Shown: piece after piece, positions 45,825 through 55,087 of the stretch | How positions within the stretch are numbered: the stretch's first letter is position 1 | How the letters are laid out: each line of letters opens with the position of its first letter | NCBI RefSeq assembly: GCF_012940005.1 | Contig: NZ_SPMX01000002.1 | Span: 35,804-99,803 of the forward strand | Length of the DNA stretch: 64,000 nt | Reading direction: 5' to 3' | From: Candidatus Accumulibacter contiguus | GTDB lineage: Bacteria; Pseudomonadota; Gammaproteobacteria; Burkholderiales; Rhodocyclaceae | Translations under genes and position numbers: made by a program | Notes under the pieces: model-generated | What the model was told of the DNA's origin: nothing | Database searches by the model: none | The model's input: only the letters and a program-made list of their open reading frames with translations

Positions 45825-47453
45825 TCATGAAATGACGGGCAGCTTGAATTTGCGCTGAATCTTGGCCAACAGGGCAGCGATCGGACCCAGCCGGGGATGA
45901 CGCTGGTCCTTGGCCAGCAGCATCTGGTGGTAGCGATGCGCATCGCGCAGCTTGTCGGCGTCCACCCCATTGGTATAGACATCGAGGAGCAGTGCGTAGG
46001 CCGCGTTGGCAACGATCTGCAGGTTGCCGGGCAGACGTTCCGCCGCCTCCCTGAGCATTGCTGCGGCGGTTCTGAAATCGCCGGACTGCCCCTTGCGGAC
46101 CGCCTCGTCGTTGATCTGGATGACCTCGGCGTTGCTGTTGCTGACCAGATATTCCGCACGCTCGGCATTGCCGTGGGTTTTCATCATCTGGGTGATGCTG
46201 GCATGCAGGACGCTCTGGTCCGGGTTGTTCTGGACGACATCCTTGAGCATCTGCTCGGCCTCGTCCTGTCTGCCGTGCACCAGGCAGGCCTTGGCGACGG
46301 CCAGCTTCGCCGCTTCCGAAATGCCCTGTGCCCCCCCTTGCATGGCGCGCTCCAGCGCCTGCTGCGCCAGCTCCGGGTTGCCCGCCTTGTGCTGCGCGAC
46401 CGCTTCCACCGCGGCCAGCAAGGTGGTATCGCCGACATTCCTGAAGCTGGTCTTGGCTTCCGTGATCAGCGCAATCGCCTTTTCGGTATCACCGAGTTCG
46501 GTCAGCGCGTTGCCGAGACTGGCGTAGTCGCCGAGGTCACGCAAGGGCGAATTGCGCGTCTTCTGCACAACGGTACGCAGTGCTTTCTCGACGCGGCCGA
46601 AGTCTGCTGCCTCCTCGGCAATGCCGGCGATCGCACGATGGCGAGCCAGTGCATTGGGGGACAACTCGCAGGCCTTGTCGAGAATCCGCAGAGCGTCGTC
46701 AGCCTCTCCGCATTCCCGGTGCAGGCGGCCCAGTGCATCGTAGGCTGCCAGGAAACGCGGCGTCTCGGCAAGCAGCTCATTGAGCGCAAGCTTCGCCTGC
46801 TCCGGCTGGCCACTGCCCTGATACGCCTTGGCCAGCCCCAGTTTCGCCCAGGGCATCGAGCGCATCTGCAGCGCGCGCCGGTAAAACTCGATGGCCTCGT
46901 CGAAGCGATTGGTCATGAGCAGCGCGTTGCCCTTGATGCGCATGGCGTCCAGCAGGTACTTGTCCCTGGCTGCGATGATTTCGTCGCAGGCCGCAATCAT
47001 TTCCTGCCAGCGTCCTTGGTCCTGCAGTTTGTCGATGCGCGCCAGCCGCTGCTTCTTGTCCAGCAAGCGGTCGATACGCGATTTGAGGGCATCAGCGGTA
47101 AAGGGTTTCAGCAGGTAGTCATCCGGCAGACATTCGGCCGCGGTGATCACCGAAGTGTAGCCCTGTTCGGCGGTGATCATGAGGAACAATGTCGCCCGGC
47201 TGATGATCCCGCTCGATCGAATATATTCGAGAAACTGCTGTCCGTCGGTCGCGCCACCGAGGTAGTAGTCGCAGAGAATGATATCGAAGCGATTGCTGGT
47301 CTTGAGCAGGTCGAGCGCATCCCGAACGGTCGCCGCGACGCTGGTCTGCTCGACACCCAGACTGCTCACCTGGCTGCGGATCGAGCTACGCATCTCAGCC
47401 ACGTCGTCGATGATCAGGATGCGTTTGTTTCGGTAAGGCGAGATGATGGCCAT
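45825..47453 (-). CDS. Response regulator with TPR repeats
   Basis: The 542-aa protein has an N-terminal receiver (RILIIDDVAEMRSSIRSQV, Asp in IILCDYYLGGATDG, Lys in DYLLKPFTADALKSR). A long array of tetratricopeptide repeats follows from about residue 145 to 500 (for example EAIEFYRRALQMRSMPWAKL). There is no DNA-binding or enzymatic output, so it probably works through protein contacts. The start MAIISPYRNKRI at 47453 fits the first receiver strand. It converges with the GGDEF-EAL gene. Confidence 0.88.
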   Translation of the reverse strand: MAIISPYRNKRILIIDDVAEMRSSIRSQVSSLGVEQTSVAATVRDALDLLKTSNRFDIILCDYYLGGATDGQQFLEYIRSSGIISRATLFLMITAEQGYTSVITAAECLPDDYLLKPFTADALKSRIDRLLDKKQRLARIDKLQDQGRWQEMIAACDEIIAARDKYLLDAMRIKGNALLMTNRFDEAIEFYRRALQMRSMPWAKLGLAKAYQGSGQPEQAKLALNELLAETPRFLAAYDALGRLHRECGEADDALRILDKACELSPNALARHRAIAGIAEEAADFGRVEKALRTVVQKTRNSPLRDLGDYASLGNALTELGDTEKAIALITEAKTSFRNVGDTTLLAAVEAVAQHKAGNPELAQQALERAMQGGAQGISEAAKLAVAKACLVHGRQDEAEQMLKDVVQNNPDQSVLHASITQMMKTHGNAERAEYLVSNSNAEVIQINDEAVRKGQSGDFRTAAAMLREAAERLPGNLQIVANAAYALLLDVYTNGVDADKLRDAHRYHQMLLAKDQRHPRLGPIAALLAKIQRKFKLPVIS

Positions 47454-47673
47454 TGCTGTGTAGCGCCCTGGAGACTTCCTGGATGGTAAGCGGATTTCAG
47501 CGGTCCTGGCTGCTGGTGTGACTGACAGGTCTGTGGATTTCAGACCCACGTTCCACAAGTGTAACTTGTGATAGATGCGATGCAAGCAAGTCGGCTCGAA
47601 AATGCCGATCAGGGTCAGGAGGTCGGCGAGTCAAGTACATGGAGGTTTGTGAAGGCATCGGAAATGTAAGCTT

Positions 47674-48300
47674 TCAGACCAACTCTCCTCCTCGCTCGAA
47701 CGCGCGATAGTGCGGATGATCCGCGACGGCCAGCATTTCTCGATCCCCGGCCGAATCGCCATAGGCGTGCAACTCGACGCCAGACAAATCGCCCAGCAAT
47801 GACTCGAGGCGCCTGACCTTCTCGGCCCCGCGACAGTTGGGCCCTGCGAGTTTTCCGTCAAATACGAGATGGCGCCGTGCCAGCGTCGTGCACAGGAGGT
47901 CATCGAAGCCAAGTTTTTCGGCCACCGGGGTCAGATACAAATCCAGCGAAGCGCTGACCATGACGATCCTGTGCCCGCGCTCCCTGTGCCACTCGACGCG
48001 TCGCAAGGCTGCTGGACGAAAGAGAACTTCGATAGCGGCAGCGTGTGCCTTTCCGGCATCCCGCAGACGCTCGACGGACTCGCCGAGGAAAAGGGCCTCG
48101 ACGATTTTTTCCTTGAAACGATCCCGATCCGAGAGGCACGCCGCAACCTTGAGCGCTTCCGGGGTCAGCCGCAAGAAGGCCAAACGGACGCGGGATCGCC
48201 CGAAGGTGCTTTCCAGGAACGGGACGAAGGTGTCCCTGGTGGTCATCGTGATGTCGAAATCGAAAGCTGCAACCACCGGCCGCCCACTGCCAGTCTTCAT
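47674..48300 (-). CDS. HAD-IB family phosphatase at the end of the Ter operon
   Basis: The 208-aa protein has the HAD nucleophile motif AAFDFDITMTTRDTF, motif II IVMVSASLDLYL, the motif III Lys near NCRGAEKVRRL, and motif IV HAYGDSAGDREMLAVAD. The layout is HAD subfamily IB, as in SerB-like or acyl-phosphate phosphatases. Its ATG overlaps the kinase stop by four bases. It is the last gene of the Ter module, which ties it functionally to that system. The substrate is unknown. Confidence 0.82.
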   Translation of the reverse strand: MKTGSGRPVVAAFDFDITMTTRDTFVPFLESTFGRSRVRLAFLRLTPEALKVAACLSDRDRFKEKIVEALFLGESVERLRDAGKAHAAAIEVLFRPAALRRVEWHRERGHRIVMVSASLDLYLTPVAEKLGFDDLLCTTLARRHLVFDGKLAGPNCRGAEKVRRLESLLGDLSGVELHAYGDSAGDREMLAVADHPHYRAFERGGELV

Positions 48301-49824
48301 GGACAGTCCACCATCTGCACGACGACGAGCCTTCCCCCATCGCCTTTGGCAAGCAGCAACTGTTGACCGTCCTTGAGTTCCACTTTCCCGCCAATGGGCA
48401 CGGGGGTCTTCGTCGAGACCTCAGTAAGGTCGGGCAGGCCCTCGTTCACGAGCCACCAGATGTCCTTGTGCAGGACGAAGTAGCCGACGCGCTTTTTCTG
48501 GGTATCGGTCAATTTCTCGTTCGGGGCAAGCAGCCTGTTGGCATGCCACAGGAAAAGTGACTGCCCCGTCCAGACCATCAGGCGATGATTGTCAGGACGG
48601 TACTGCCCCTCCCTGCGTGAGGAATACAGGTTGAGCACCGGCAACTTGCCTTGGTAGGGAGTGCCACAGAAGGGACAGCGAGGCTTCGTCGAATTGTCGA
48701 AAACATACCATTTCTGGGCGCAGTCAGGATTCCGGCAAGGCTGGATGAGGTCGACCGTTTTCACCAGGGCGGTTTCCCAATCATCGGCCGAAGGACGCTC
48801 TGCCGGGTCGTGCAGGCCCTCCACGAAGGCTTTGAGGAATAGCTTCGAGAGGTAGGGACCGGTGACGGTGTAGGGGATGATCGACGTGTCCGCCCATGGC
48901 AACTCGGTCGGTTTGGCGTCCGCCACCTTGATGCGGTTGCTCGTATCCGTAGGATGCTCGACAAAAAGGGATTTCTCGCCCATGGTGAGGGCCTCGTCGC
49001 GCTGCTCGTCGTCCACATCGTGCACCTTTCCCCCCCGCAGCGGATGGCGATAAAGCAGGTACATGTAGATGAGTACCGCCAAGGCGTGCTGGTCCGTTTC
49101 GCGGCGCGGGAGTTTGCGGTTCGGGTCGTCCCTGGCCAGATGGTTCGTCATCACCACTTCGGGAGCAATGAAGTCGGGAGTACCAACGACGTCGGGAGGA
49201 TACTTCGGGGGTACCACGAGGCCGTCCACATCAATGACGCAGGCAAGACCTCTGGAGGGGTCGACCAGCACGTTCTTGTACGACAGGTCCGAATGGGCGA
49301 GCCCGGCCATGTGCATTCGACGAATCGCGCGTGCCAGAAGCAGGCACACCCTGAGATGATTGAGCCAGTCGCCGAGCTCGCGAGGGTCCATGAAGCGGTT
49401 TCTGAGGTTGGCCGCCGCAAACCACTTCCCCTCTTTATCCTTCCCCTTGATGCCGAGCATATCGTTGTTCTTGGAACCATGCTCGAAGAAAAAAATGTTT
49501 CGGGTAGGTAGGGGCGACGATCCCGATGCGCTCTCCATACAGGAGTACCCCTCTCGGCCAGCAGAAGAGATTCTTCCAGTAATCGCCACCCACGCCGCTG
49601 AAGATGCTCTCCCACTTGGCCGAGGCGATTTCCTTGAGACGATCCTTCTGTGCTTCGAAATCCGCTCGCGACTGGTAAAAACTGTTCTCTTTCTTGAAGA
49701 AAGCGACGACGTACGATTTGTCGGGCGACATATAGACGTCCTTCATCGCCCCGGAAGCAATGATTTCGTCGACGAATTCCACGTTCTGCCCGTCCAATGT
49801 CTTGCATCTGACAACCGTTGCCAT
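48297..49824 (-). CDS. TerY-P-type protein kinase with Zn ribbon (frameshift)
   Basis: The protein is a eukaryotic-type kinase fold: N-lobe YVVAFFKKENSF, catalytic loop LAHSDLSYKNVLV near residues 176-188, and VIDVDGLV in place of DFG. A four-Cys Zn ribbon follows the kinase domain (CRNPDCAQKW and CPFCGTPY). The C-terminal 120 residues are beta-rich (VGYFVLHKDIWWLVNEGLPD, then GGKVELKDGQQLLLAKG), perhaps a degenerate FHA-like domain. The frame breaks at the A7 run 49489-49495; A6 restores KHFFFEHGSKNND and 508 aa. ATG 49824 has an AGGGG site. It is the kinase of the vWA/PP2C/kinase triad. Confidence 0.83.
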
Positions 49825-49833
49825 CAACGGCCC

Positions 49834-51360
49834 CTAGGAAACACAGGCGTAGAGAACGGCAATTGTGCGGTCGTCATGATGTCCCGGAGCAAAGAAGTCG
49901 AGCCATTGTATTAAAGCCTTCTCGGGTTCCGGTGATGCCAGGAAAGGGCTCATCTCTTCCCATAGAGCATCCCATTTCCTTGCATCGATCAGACCGTTGT
50001 CGGTCTCGAATCGCGGATCGGAGATCCCGTCGGTCATGAGGAATACCGCGCACAGGTCCGTGTAGCGGCCGACACCCACGCGTTTACCGAAAGCATGGTC
50101 GGTCATGGCCGCGCGATCAAGAAAGCGAGTCTGGCCTGCAAAATCGCCACCGTCTGGCGTACCCATCAGGCGGACTTTCCCTTGCGGGCCATAGGCGGCG
50201 ATCGCCCCGTCACCCAACCAAAAGCTTGCGAGAAAGGTCTCGCTTCCCTGACGCTTGCTTACCGCGGCGAGCAAGGTGGTTGCATAATCCTTGGCCGGCA
50301 TGCCCTTGGCCTGTGCCTCTGCGTCTATCGCCTGGACGGCCAGGCTGCCCATCTTGTGAAAAAGGTAATGGAATTCGTCGCCGACCACCTTTCCGGCGAC
50401 CGCCGGTTCTTCATCCCATTCGGAAATCGCGGTGTCCATCCTTGCTCCGAAGTCTCCCGAGAGACTGGAGACGAGATGTCTGCCCGCCACTTCTGCTGCC
50501 AGTTTCGAACCCCATCGGGAATTCTTCGCGCTGCCCGCTCCGTCGGCCACGATCAGAACGCTCCAACCCGAATCCGCGTCGTGGTGGACGAAAAAATCGT
50601 CGTCACGAAACGTACCGGCATGCTCGTGTGAACGTCCTCTCCGGCTGGCCGCAGCAATTCGGAAACCGTCGCCATCGACCGTCGTTCCATCCGTATTCGT
50701 CTTGAAATAGGGATCGTCGGCCGGTGGATCGACCTTCTTCCAAAGGCTGCGCGGATCTGGATTGACAATGAGAAGGCATTCTCCCGACACCCATGATGTG
50801 CGGTCGGCTGTCCATTGAAGGCTGATTTTGTAGTCTCCACCGACGACGGGCACCCCTCGTAACTCCACGTCGTCGTACACCTCCAGCCCCACCAGTTTGG
50901 AAGGCAGGCGCACATCCCGGACGCGCACGGGTGCGCCGGAGGAGTCGGTCCCTTCGATTTTCCCTGCGTAGGACTGTCCGGCCTTGGCGTTGGGGATGTG
51001 GAAGGAAGCTGTCGGTTGAGTGAGGATCCTGGTATCGGCGGGATCGACCGAGTCGCTTGCCGACACCTCCGGAGAAACCATCGACTCCAGCCGAGGGTTG
51101 GCCTGGCGCAGACGCGTGCCGCCTTTGAGTTTCTTGCCGGTGCGTTTCGTCCAGATCTGCATCATGGCAACGGCGAACGCAAAAGCCGCGTCGAACACCT
51201 CATCGCTCTGGATGAACTCTTCGAGCAAGGCGGGAGAGACCACACCGCTGTCGAAAAACGGCTGGTCGTTTGGCGCAAAAAGTCCTCGAACGAGGTTTTC
51301 GATCTGCGGCCTGAAGCTTTCGCGCTTGTCGCCGGCCATCTCTTGCGAGGGAATGTTCAT
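49834..51360 (-). CDS. PP2C-family phosphatase with N-terminal Ig-like domain
   Basis: The 508-aa protein has a helical N-terminus (1-95). An Ig-like beta domain follows at about 118-203 (AGQSYAGKIEG, RLPSKLVGLEVYDDVELRG, GGDYKISLQW), like the He_PIG/cadherin-like repeats. A PP2C domain follows from about residue 230, with metal motifs VLIVADGAGSAKNSRWGS, FLMTDGISDPRF and HHDDRTIAVL. It should dephosphorylate targets of the adjacent kinase. The ATG at 51360 lies 5 bases after the vWA gene's stop. No signal peptide is seen, so the Ig-like domain would act inside the cell. Confidence 0.85.
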   Translation of the reverse strand: MNIPSQEMAGDKRESFRPQIENLVRGLFAPNDQPFFDSGVVSPALLEEFIQSDEVFDAAFAFAVAMMQIWTKRTGKKLKGGTRLRQANPRLESMVSPEVSASDSVDPADTRILTQPTASFHIPNAKAGQSYAGKIEGTDSSGAPVRVRDVRLPSKLVGLEVYDDVELRGVPVVGGDYKISLQWTADRTSWVSGECLLIVNPDPRSLWKKVDPPADDPYFKTNTDGTTVDGDGFRIAAASRRGRSHEHAGTFRDDDFFVHHDADSGWSVLIVADGAGSAKNSRWGSKLAAEVAGRHLVSSLSGDFGARMDTAISEWDEEPAVAGKVVGDEFHYLFHKMGSLAVQAIDAEAQAKGMPAKDYATTLLAAVSKRQGSETFLASFWLGDGAIAAYGPQGKVRLMGTPDGGDFAGQTRFLDRAAMTDHAFGKRVGVGRYTDLCAVFLMTDGISDPRFETDNGLIDARKWDALWEEMSPFLASPEPEKALIQWLDFFAPGHHDDRTIAVLYACVS

Positions 51361-51365
51361 TTTCC

Positions 51366-52419
51366 TCAACCCCTGCCGCGCTCGACGTCGAATCCTCCTT
51401 CTTCCCCGCTGCGCCCCGGAGCAAAAGCAACGGTCTTCTCGCACCATGGGCAGCGGGCGTTCCCCGGAGCGTTGATGCACATCAGCTTGCCGCAGTCGCA
51501 GACGGCAAAGGCCGTGGCGTTGCCGCAATACGGGCAACCCGGTGTACCGACCAGTTCCGACGTGTTGATCCTGATGTCGGTGGCACGTGCATCCGACCAG
51601 ATGAAATACTCCTCGTCGAGAGGGTAGCAGCCAGCAATATCGAAGCGGGAGACCTGCACCTTGAAGTCGCGTGTTGCCACCTCCTGAGTCGCGCGGTCAT
51701 ACTTGATCAGGTAAGGTTTGCGTGTCTTCTGACAACGGCCCACGAGGGTTACGCACGCCTCGTCTGCCAGGGTCGACGGCGCTTCCTTGACGAGGCTGAG
51801 GATGCTCTCGTCGAGGTGCGGAATCGCCTGCGCCTCGGCTCCCTCACCGACGCTCCTGCTCTGTGCCACGACCGAGGCCGTCACCCAGTTCACAAACTTC
51901 CTGAAGTCGCCTTCGCCGGAATCCTCGAAGACGAGCACGTGTTCCGTCAGCCTGCACAACACCGAGAGATCGGCCGACTTGCCCAGGGCAACGGCGACCA
52001 TGGTGGCCTTCCTGGCGTATTGGACGTTCCACTCGTCGATCGCGGCACTGGGGTCGTCGGTAGGGCGGCCGTCGGTGAATAGATAAACAATGGGTTTCCA
52101 GTCACCCTTGCGATCGGCAGTGGTTCGCAGAACGTTCTTGTCGATCTCGGCCATCAGGGCGCCAAGGGCCGCCCCCAGGTTCGTGCCGCCTCCCAAAGGC
52201 AGTTTCGGCGGATAAAAGGAGCAAACCTCCACGAGTGGGACAACGGTCCTGGCAATTCCGGCGAACGCGACAACCGAGAGGTATACCGACTCCAGTGCAT
52301 GTGGATCCGCCCGCAGCGTTCGCACAATGGCCTGCAGGCCGTCCTCCATTTTTTTTCAGGTTTTCGCCAACCATGGACTCTGAGCAGTCCAAAACGAAAA
52401 ATACGGGCAGTCTGCGCAT
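51366..52419 (-). CDS. vWA protein with C-terminal Zn ribbon, TerY-C type (frameshift)
   Basis: The N-terminal vWA domain has RRLPVFFVLDCSESMVGE with a DxSxS MIDAS site and VYLFTDGRPTDD. A middle beta region follows. The C-terminus is a Cys-rich Zn ribbon (CPYCGNATAFAVCDC, then CPWCEKTV). The frame breaks at the T8 run 52349-52356; seven Ts give ENLKKMEDGLQAIV and 350 aa. The ATG at 52419 has AAGGAG upstream. This is the TerY-C member of the phosphorylation triad with the PP2C and kinase. Confidence 0.83.
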
Positions 52420-52492
52420 ATCGCTCCTTTGTTCGCTCGGTTACCGGGCCGCATTTCCGGCACGGCGGTCATGCTCCCATCGCCCCCCTTTT

Positions 52493-53134
52493 CTACAGCA
52501 CCAGCTGGATCTCCGGCGGCGGTGGCGGAAGCGGGATTTGGCCGGACACGCCGGCGCTGCTGCTCCCGACCGACACGCTGATGGTCATCCATTTGAAAAA
52601 GCTCGAGAATGCCACCGCGTCCATCGTATCGAGCGTCACGACGCAATCGGTCAGTTCAAGGAGGTGTTGCCTCTTCGCCTTGGGTCCCGCCGCGCAGGCA
52701 ACGATCGATCCGAAGTTGCGCTTCCGGACCTCCGGTACCGCCTGCCGAAAAGCGTGCAGGTCGGAAGGGCTGCCGTCCGTCATCAGGAACAGCAGGGGAC
52801 GCCAGTCCCCCTTGGCGTCGGCGGTGGACTTTCGCACGTCGCGGTCCACGCACTCGAGCAGCAGTTCGAGGGCCGCCCCCATGAAGGTCGCTCCGGAGTC
52901 GGGCGCGGGTACGTCTCGCAGACGCACCTGATCGAGCGGCGTGAGCGGGAGATACTCGCGCGCCTCCAGGTCAAACGTGATTACGGAAAGATGCACACTC
53001 TCCAGGGCATAGGGGTCCTGACGTAAGGCACTCAGCATTGCCTGAAGGCCGACGTTTACCGAGTGTATGGGTTCCCCCCGCATCGACCCCGAAGTATCCA
53101 GGAGGATGTAGACGGGCAATCTTCTGGCGCTCAT
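52493..53134 (-). CDS. terY: TerY-type vWA protein (copy 1)
   Basis: The 213-aa protein is a single vWA domain with MIDAS residues in YILLDTSGSMRGEPI and LLFLMTDGSPSD. The C-terminus ends in a proline run, IPLPPPPPEIQLVL, nearly the same as in the other TerY copy. TerY proteins are metal-binding scaffolds of the tellurium-resistance and stress Ter systems. It lies 7 bases after the terD copy, in the operon. Confidence 0.9.
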   Translation of the reverse strand: MSARRLPVYILLDTSGSMRGEPIHSVNVGLQAMLSALRQDPYALESVHLSVITFDLEAREYLPLTPLDQVRLRDVPAPDSGATFMGAALELLLECVDRDVRKSTADAKGDWRPLLFLMTDGSPSDLHAFRQAVPEVRKRNFGSIVACAAGPKAKRQHLLELTDCVVTLDTMDAVAFSSFFKWMTISVSVGSSSAGVSGQIPLPPPPPEIQLVL

Positions 53135-53141
53135 CCAGGCC

Positions 53142-53783
53142 TCACACGTATTGCTTGAGGAAGCCCACGAAACTGTCCGACGGCGACGGGGTGCCTATGG
53201 CGTTGAACTTCCAGCCATCGGTCTCCCTCGTCAGTTCGGCGAAAAGCATCGAACGGCACTCCGCGTATTGCGCCCCTCCGGAAAGGTCGAAGCGAGTCAT
53301 TTCGCGTCCCTTGCCGTCGACCGCCCGGATGAAGGCGTTCCGTACCTTGCCGAAACTCTGGCCGTTCTCGGTACCCTTGTAGATCTGAACGATGAAGACC
53401 AGTTTTGCGTATTTCTCGGGAAGGTCATTGAGTTTGACAATGATCTGCTCGTCGTCGCCATCTCCGTCCCCGGTGCGGTTGTCGCCCGTTAGCCAAATCT
53501 GGCCGGAGTGATGCCGCAGATTGTTGTAGAAGATCACGTCCCCATTCTTCAGCGAGGGCTTGCCATTCTCGATCGCACCCAGGTCATGGACCTTGCCATC
53601 GCTACCGCACAGGAAAGCCGCGACATCCAAATCGTAGTCCGGTGCTTTCTTGCTGAACAGCCCGCCGAGAAACCCTGTTTTCTCCTCCTGAATGTCCCAG
53701 CCGAGACCGATCGTTACCATCGACAAATCGTTGTCGCTTTTCCGAAGGCTTACGCCTTGTCCTTTCTTGAGACTGATGGCCAT
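53142..53783 (-). CDS. terD: TerD-family protein (copy 1)
   Basis: The 213-aa protein begins MAISLKKGQGVSLRKSDN and contains the calcium-binding Asp cluster DNRTGDGDGDDEQIIV and YDLDVAAFLCG. A short insert (EEKTGFLGGLFSKKAP) seen in some TerD proteins is present. TerD proteins bind calcium and work with TerB/TerC in stress tolerance. It lies between the two terY copies. Confidence 0.93.
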   Translation of the reverse strand: MAISLKKGQGVSLRKSDNDLSMVTIGLGWDIQEEKTGFLGGLFSKKAPDYDLDVAAFLCGSDGKVHDLGAIENGKPSLKNGDVIFYNNLRHHSGQIWLTGDNRTGDGDGDDEQIIVKLNDLPEKYAKLVFIVQIYKGTENGQSFGKVRNAFIRAVDGKGREMTRFDLSGGAQYAECRSMLFAELTRETDGWKFNAIGTPSPSDSFVGFLKQYV

Positions 53784-53793
53784 GGCGTCTTCC

Positions 53794-54432
53794 TCAAAGA
53801 ACCACGTTCACTTCGGGAGGCGGAGGCGGTAGGTCGCCCAGCCCGGAAACTTCTTTCTGTCCGGCGTCGACCTTCTGGCTGCCGGTAGACACGCTGGCGG
53901 ACACCCACTTGAAGAACGCCTTGATGGTGTTGGAGTCGGCCGTATCCAGTTGAACGACGACCTCAGTGATCTGTTTGAGAACCGTGGTGTCGGCTCTCGA
54001 CCCAGCCGCACAGGCGACGATCATACCGGTACGGACCTTCTTGATCTTGTCCAGACCTTTTTTCCAGTCGTCCGTCGGGGAGCCGTCCGTCATGAGGAAA
54101 ACCAGAGGCTTCCAGTCGCCTTTGGCGTCAGCAGTGGTCTTGGCCACCTCGGTCTCGACCCGGTCGGCCAGGAGGCTGAGAGCCGAACCCAGGGCGGTAG
54201 TACCGCTTGCGGTGAGCGACGGGGTCTGGAACGTCGCCAACTCCGTCAGCGGAACCGCCTGAGTGGCGGCACTATCGAAAGTGATCACCGAGAGAAAAGC
54301 CGTTTCAAGGGCATAGGGGTCCTGACGCAAGGTCGAGACCAGGATCTGGACGCCGTTCTTCACGGCCTCGATGGGCTCACCGCTCATCGACCCGGAGGTG
54401 TCGAGCAGCAGATAGACGGGCAATCTTCTCAT
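53794..54432 (-). CDS. terY: TerY-type vWA protein (copy 2)
   Basis: The 212-aa protein is a single vWA domain with YLLLDTSGSMSGEPIEAV (MIDAS) and LVFLMTDGSPTDD. The tail DLPPPPPEVNVVL matches that of copy 1. The start at 54432 gives the same MRRLPVY beginning as the TerY-C gene. The longer frame upstream overlaps the next terD and is rejected. AGAGGAC lies about 10 bases before the ATG. Confidence 0.9.
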   Translation of the reverse strand: MRRLPVYLLLDTSGSMSGEPIEAVKNGVQILVSTLRQDPYALETAFLSVITFDSAATQAVPLTELATFQTPSLTASGTTALGSALSLLADRVETEVAKTTADAKGDWKPLVFLMTDGSPTDDWKKGLDKIKKVRTGMIVACAAGSRADTTVLKQITEVVVQLDTADSNTIKAFFKWVSASVSTGSQKVDAGQKEVSGLGDLPPPPPEVNVVL

Positions 54433-54460
54433 TGTGAGTGTGTCCTCTTGTCGATGGTGT

Positions 54461-55039
54461 TCAGGCCACTGCGACGCCGAACTGCGCGCACATTGCATCG
54501 AGGCCGCCGGCGAACCCCTGACCGACGGCCTTGAACTTCCACTCTTCTCCGTATCGGTAGACCTCCCCGAAAATCATCGCCGTCTCGGTGCTGTAATCCT
54601 CGGAGAGGTCAAAACGGGCAATTTCCACGTCATCGTCGAGATTGACGATGCGCATAAAGGCGTCCGCAACCTGTCCGAAGTTCTGTTTCCGGGCAACGGC
54701 GTCGTGGATGGTCACGCAGACAAGCACACGTTTGACGTACTCAGGCACCTTGTCGAGGCTGATTTTCAGCGTTTCATCGTCGCCATCCCCCGCTCCGGTC
54801 CGGTTATCCCCGGCGTGCTCCACCGAACCGCAGGCCGAGACCAGTTGGTTGTAGAAAATGAAATCGTTGTCGCTTCGGACCTTGCCGCTCTGCCCGAGAA
54901 GGAAGGCGCTGGCGTCCAGATCGAAATCGGCCCCATCGGTGGAGCGAGCCTTCCAGCCTAGGCCGACGAGAATGCGCCTGAGATTCGGCACGTTCTTCGA
55001 CAGCGAAACATTTCCCCCCTTGCTCAACGAAACAGCCAT
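54461..55039 (-). CDS. terD: TerD-family protein (copy 2)
   Basis: The 192-aa protein begins [19 protein letters not shown] and has [13 protein letters not shown] and the Asp-rich metal loop [16 protein letters not shown]. The length matches canonical TerD/TerE. It lies 48 bases after the DUF475 gene's stop and 28 before the terY start, in the same operon. Confidence 0.93.
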   Translation of the reverse strand: MAVSLSKGGNVSLSKNVPNLRRILVGLGWKARSTDGADFDLDASAFLLGQSGKVRSDNDFIFYNQLVSACGSVEHAGDNRTGAGDGDDETLKISLDKVPEYVKRVLVCVTIHDAVARKQNFGQVADAFMRIVNLDDDVEIARFDLSEDYSTETAMIFGEVYRYGEEWKFKAVGQGFAGGLDAMCAQFGVAVA

Positions 55040-55087
55040 TGCCTTTCCTTTTCTGTTGGACTGAGTGTATTGGTTTGCGCCGACCTG

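Noticed and set aside
45897..47489. 530-aa plus-strand frame opposite the receiver-TPR gene
   Set aside because: The minus strand carries the receiver and TPR motifs; the plus-strand product has no recognisable fold.
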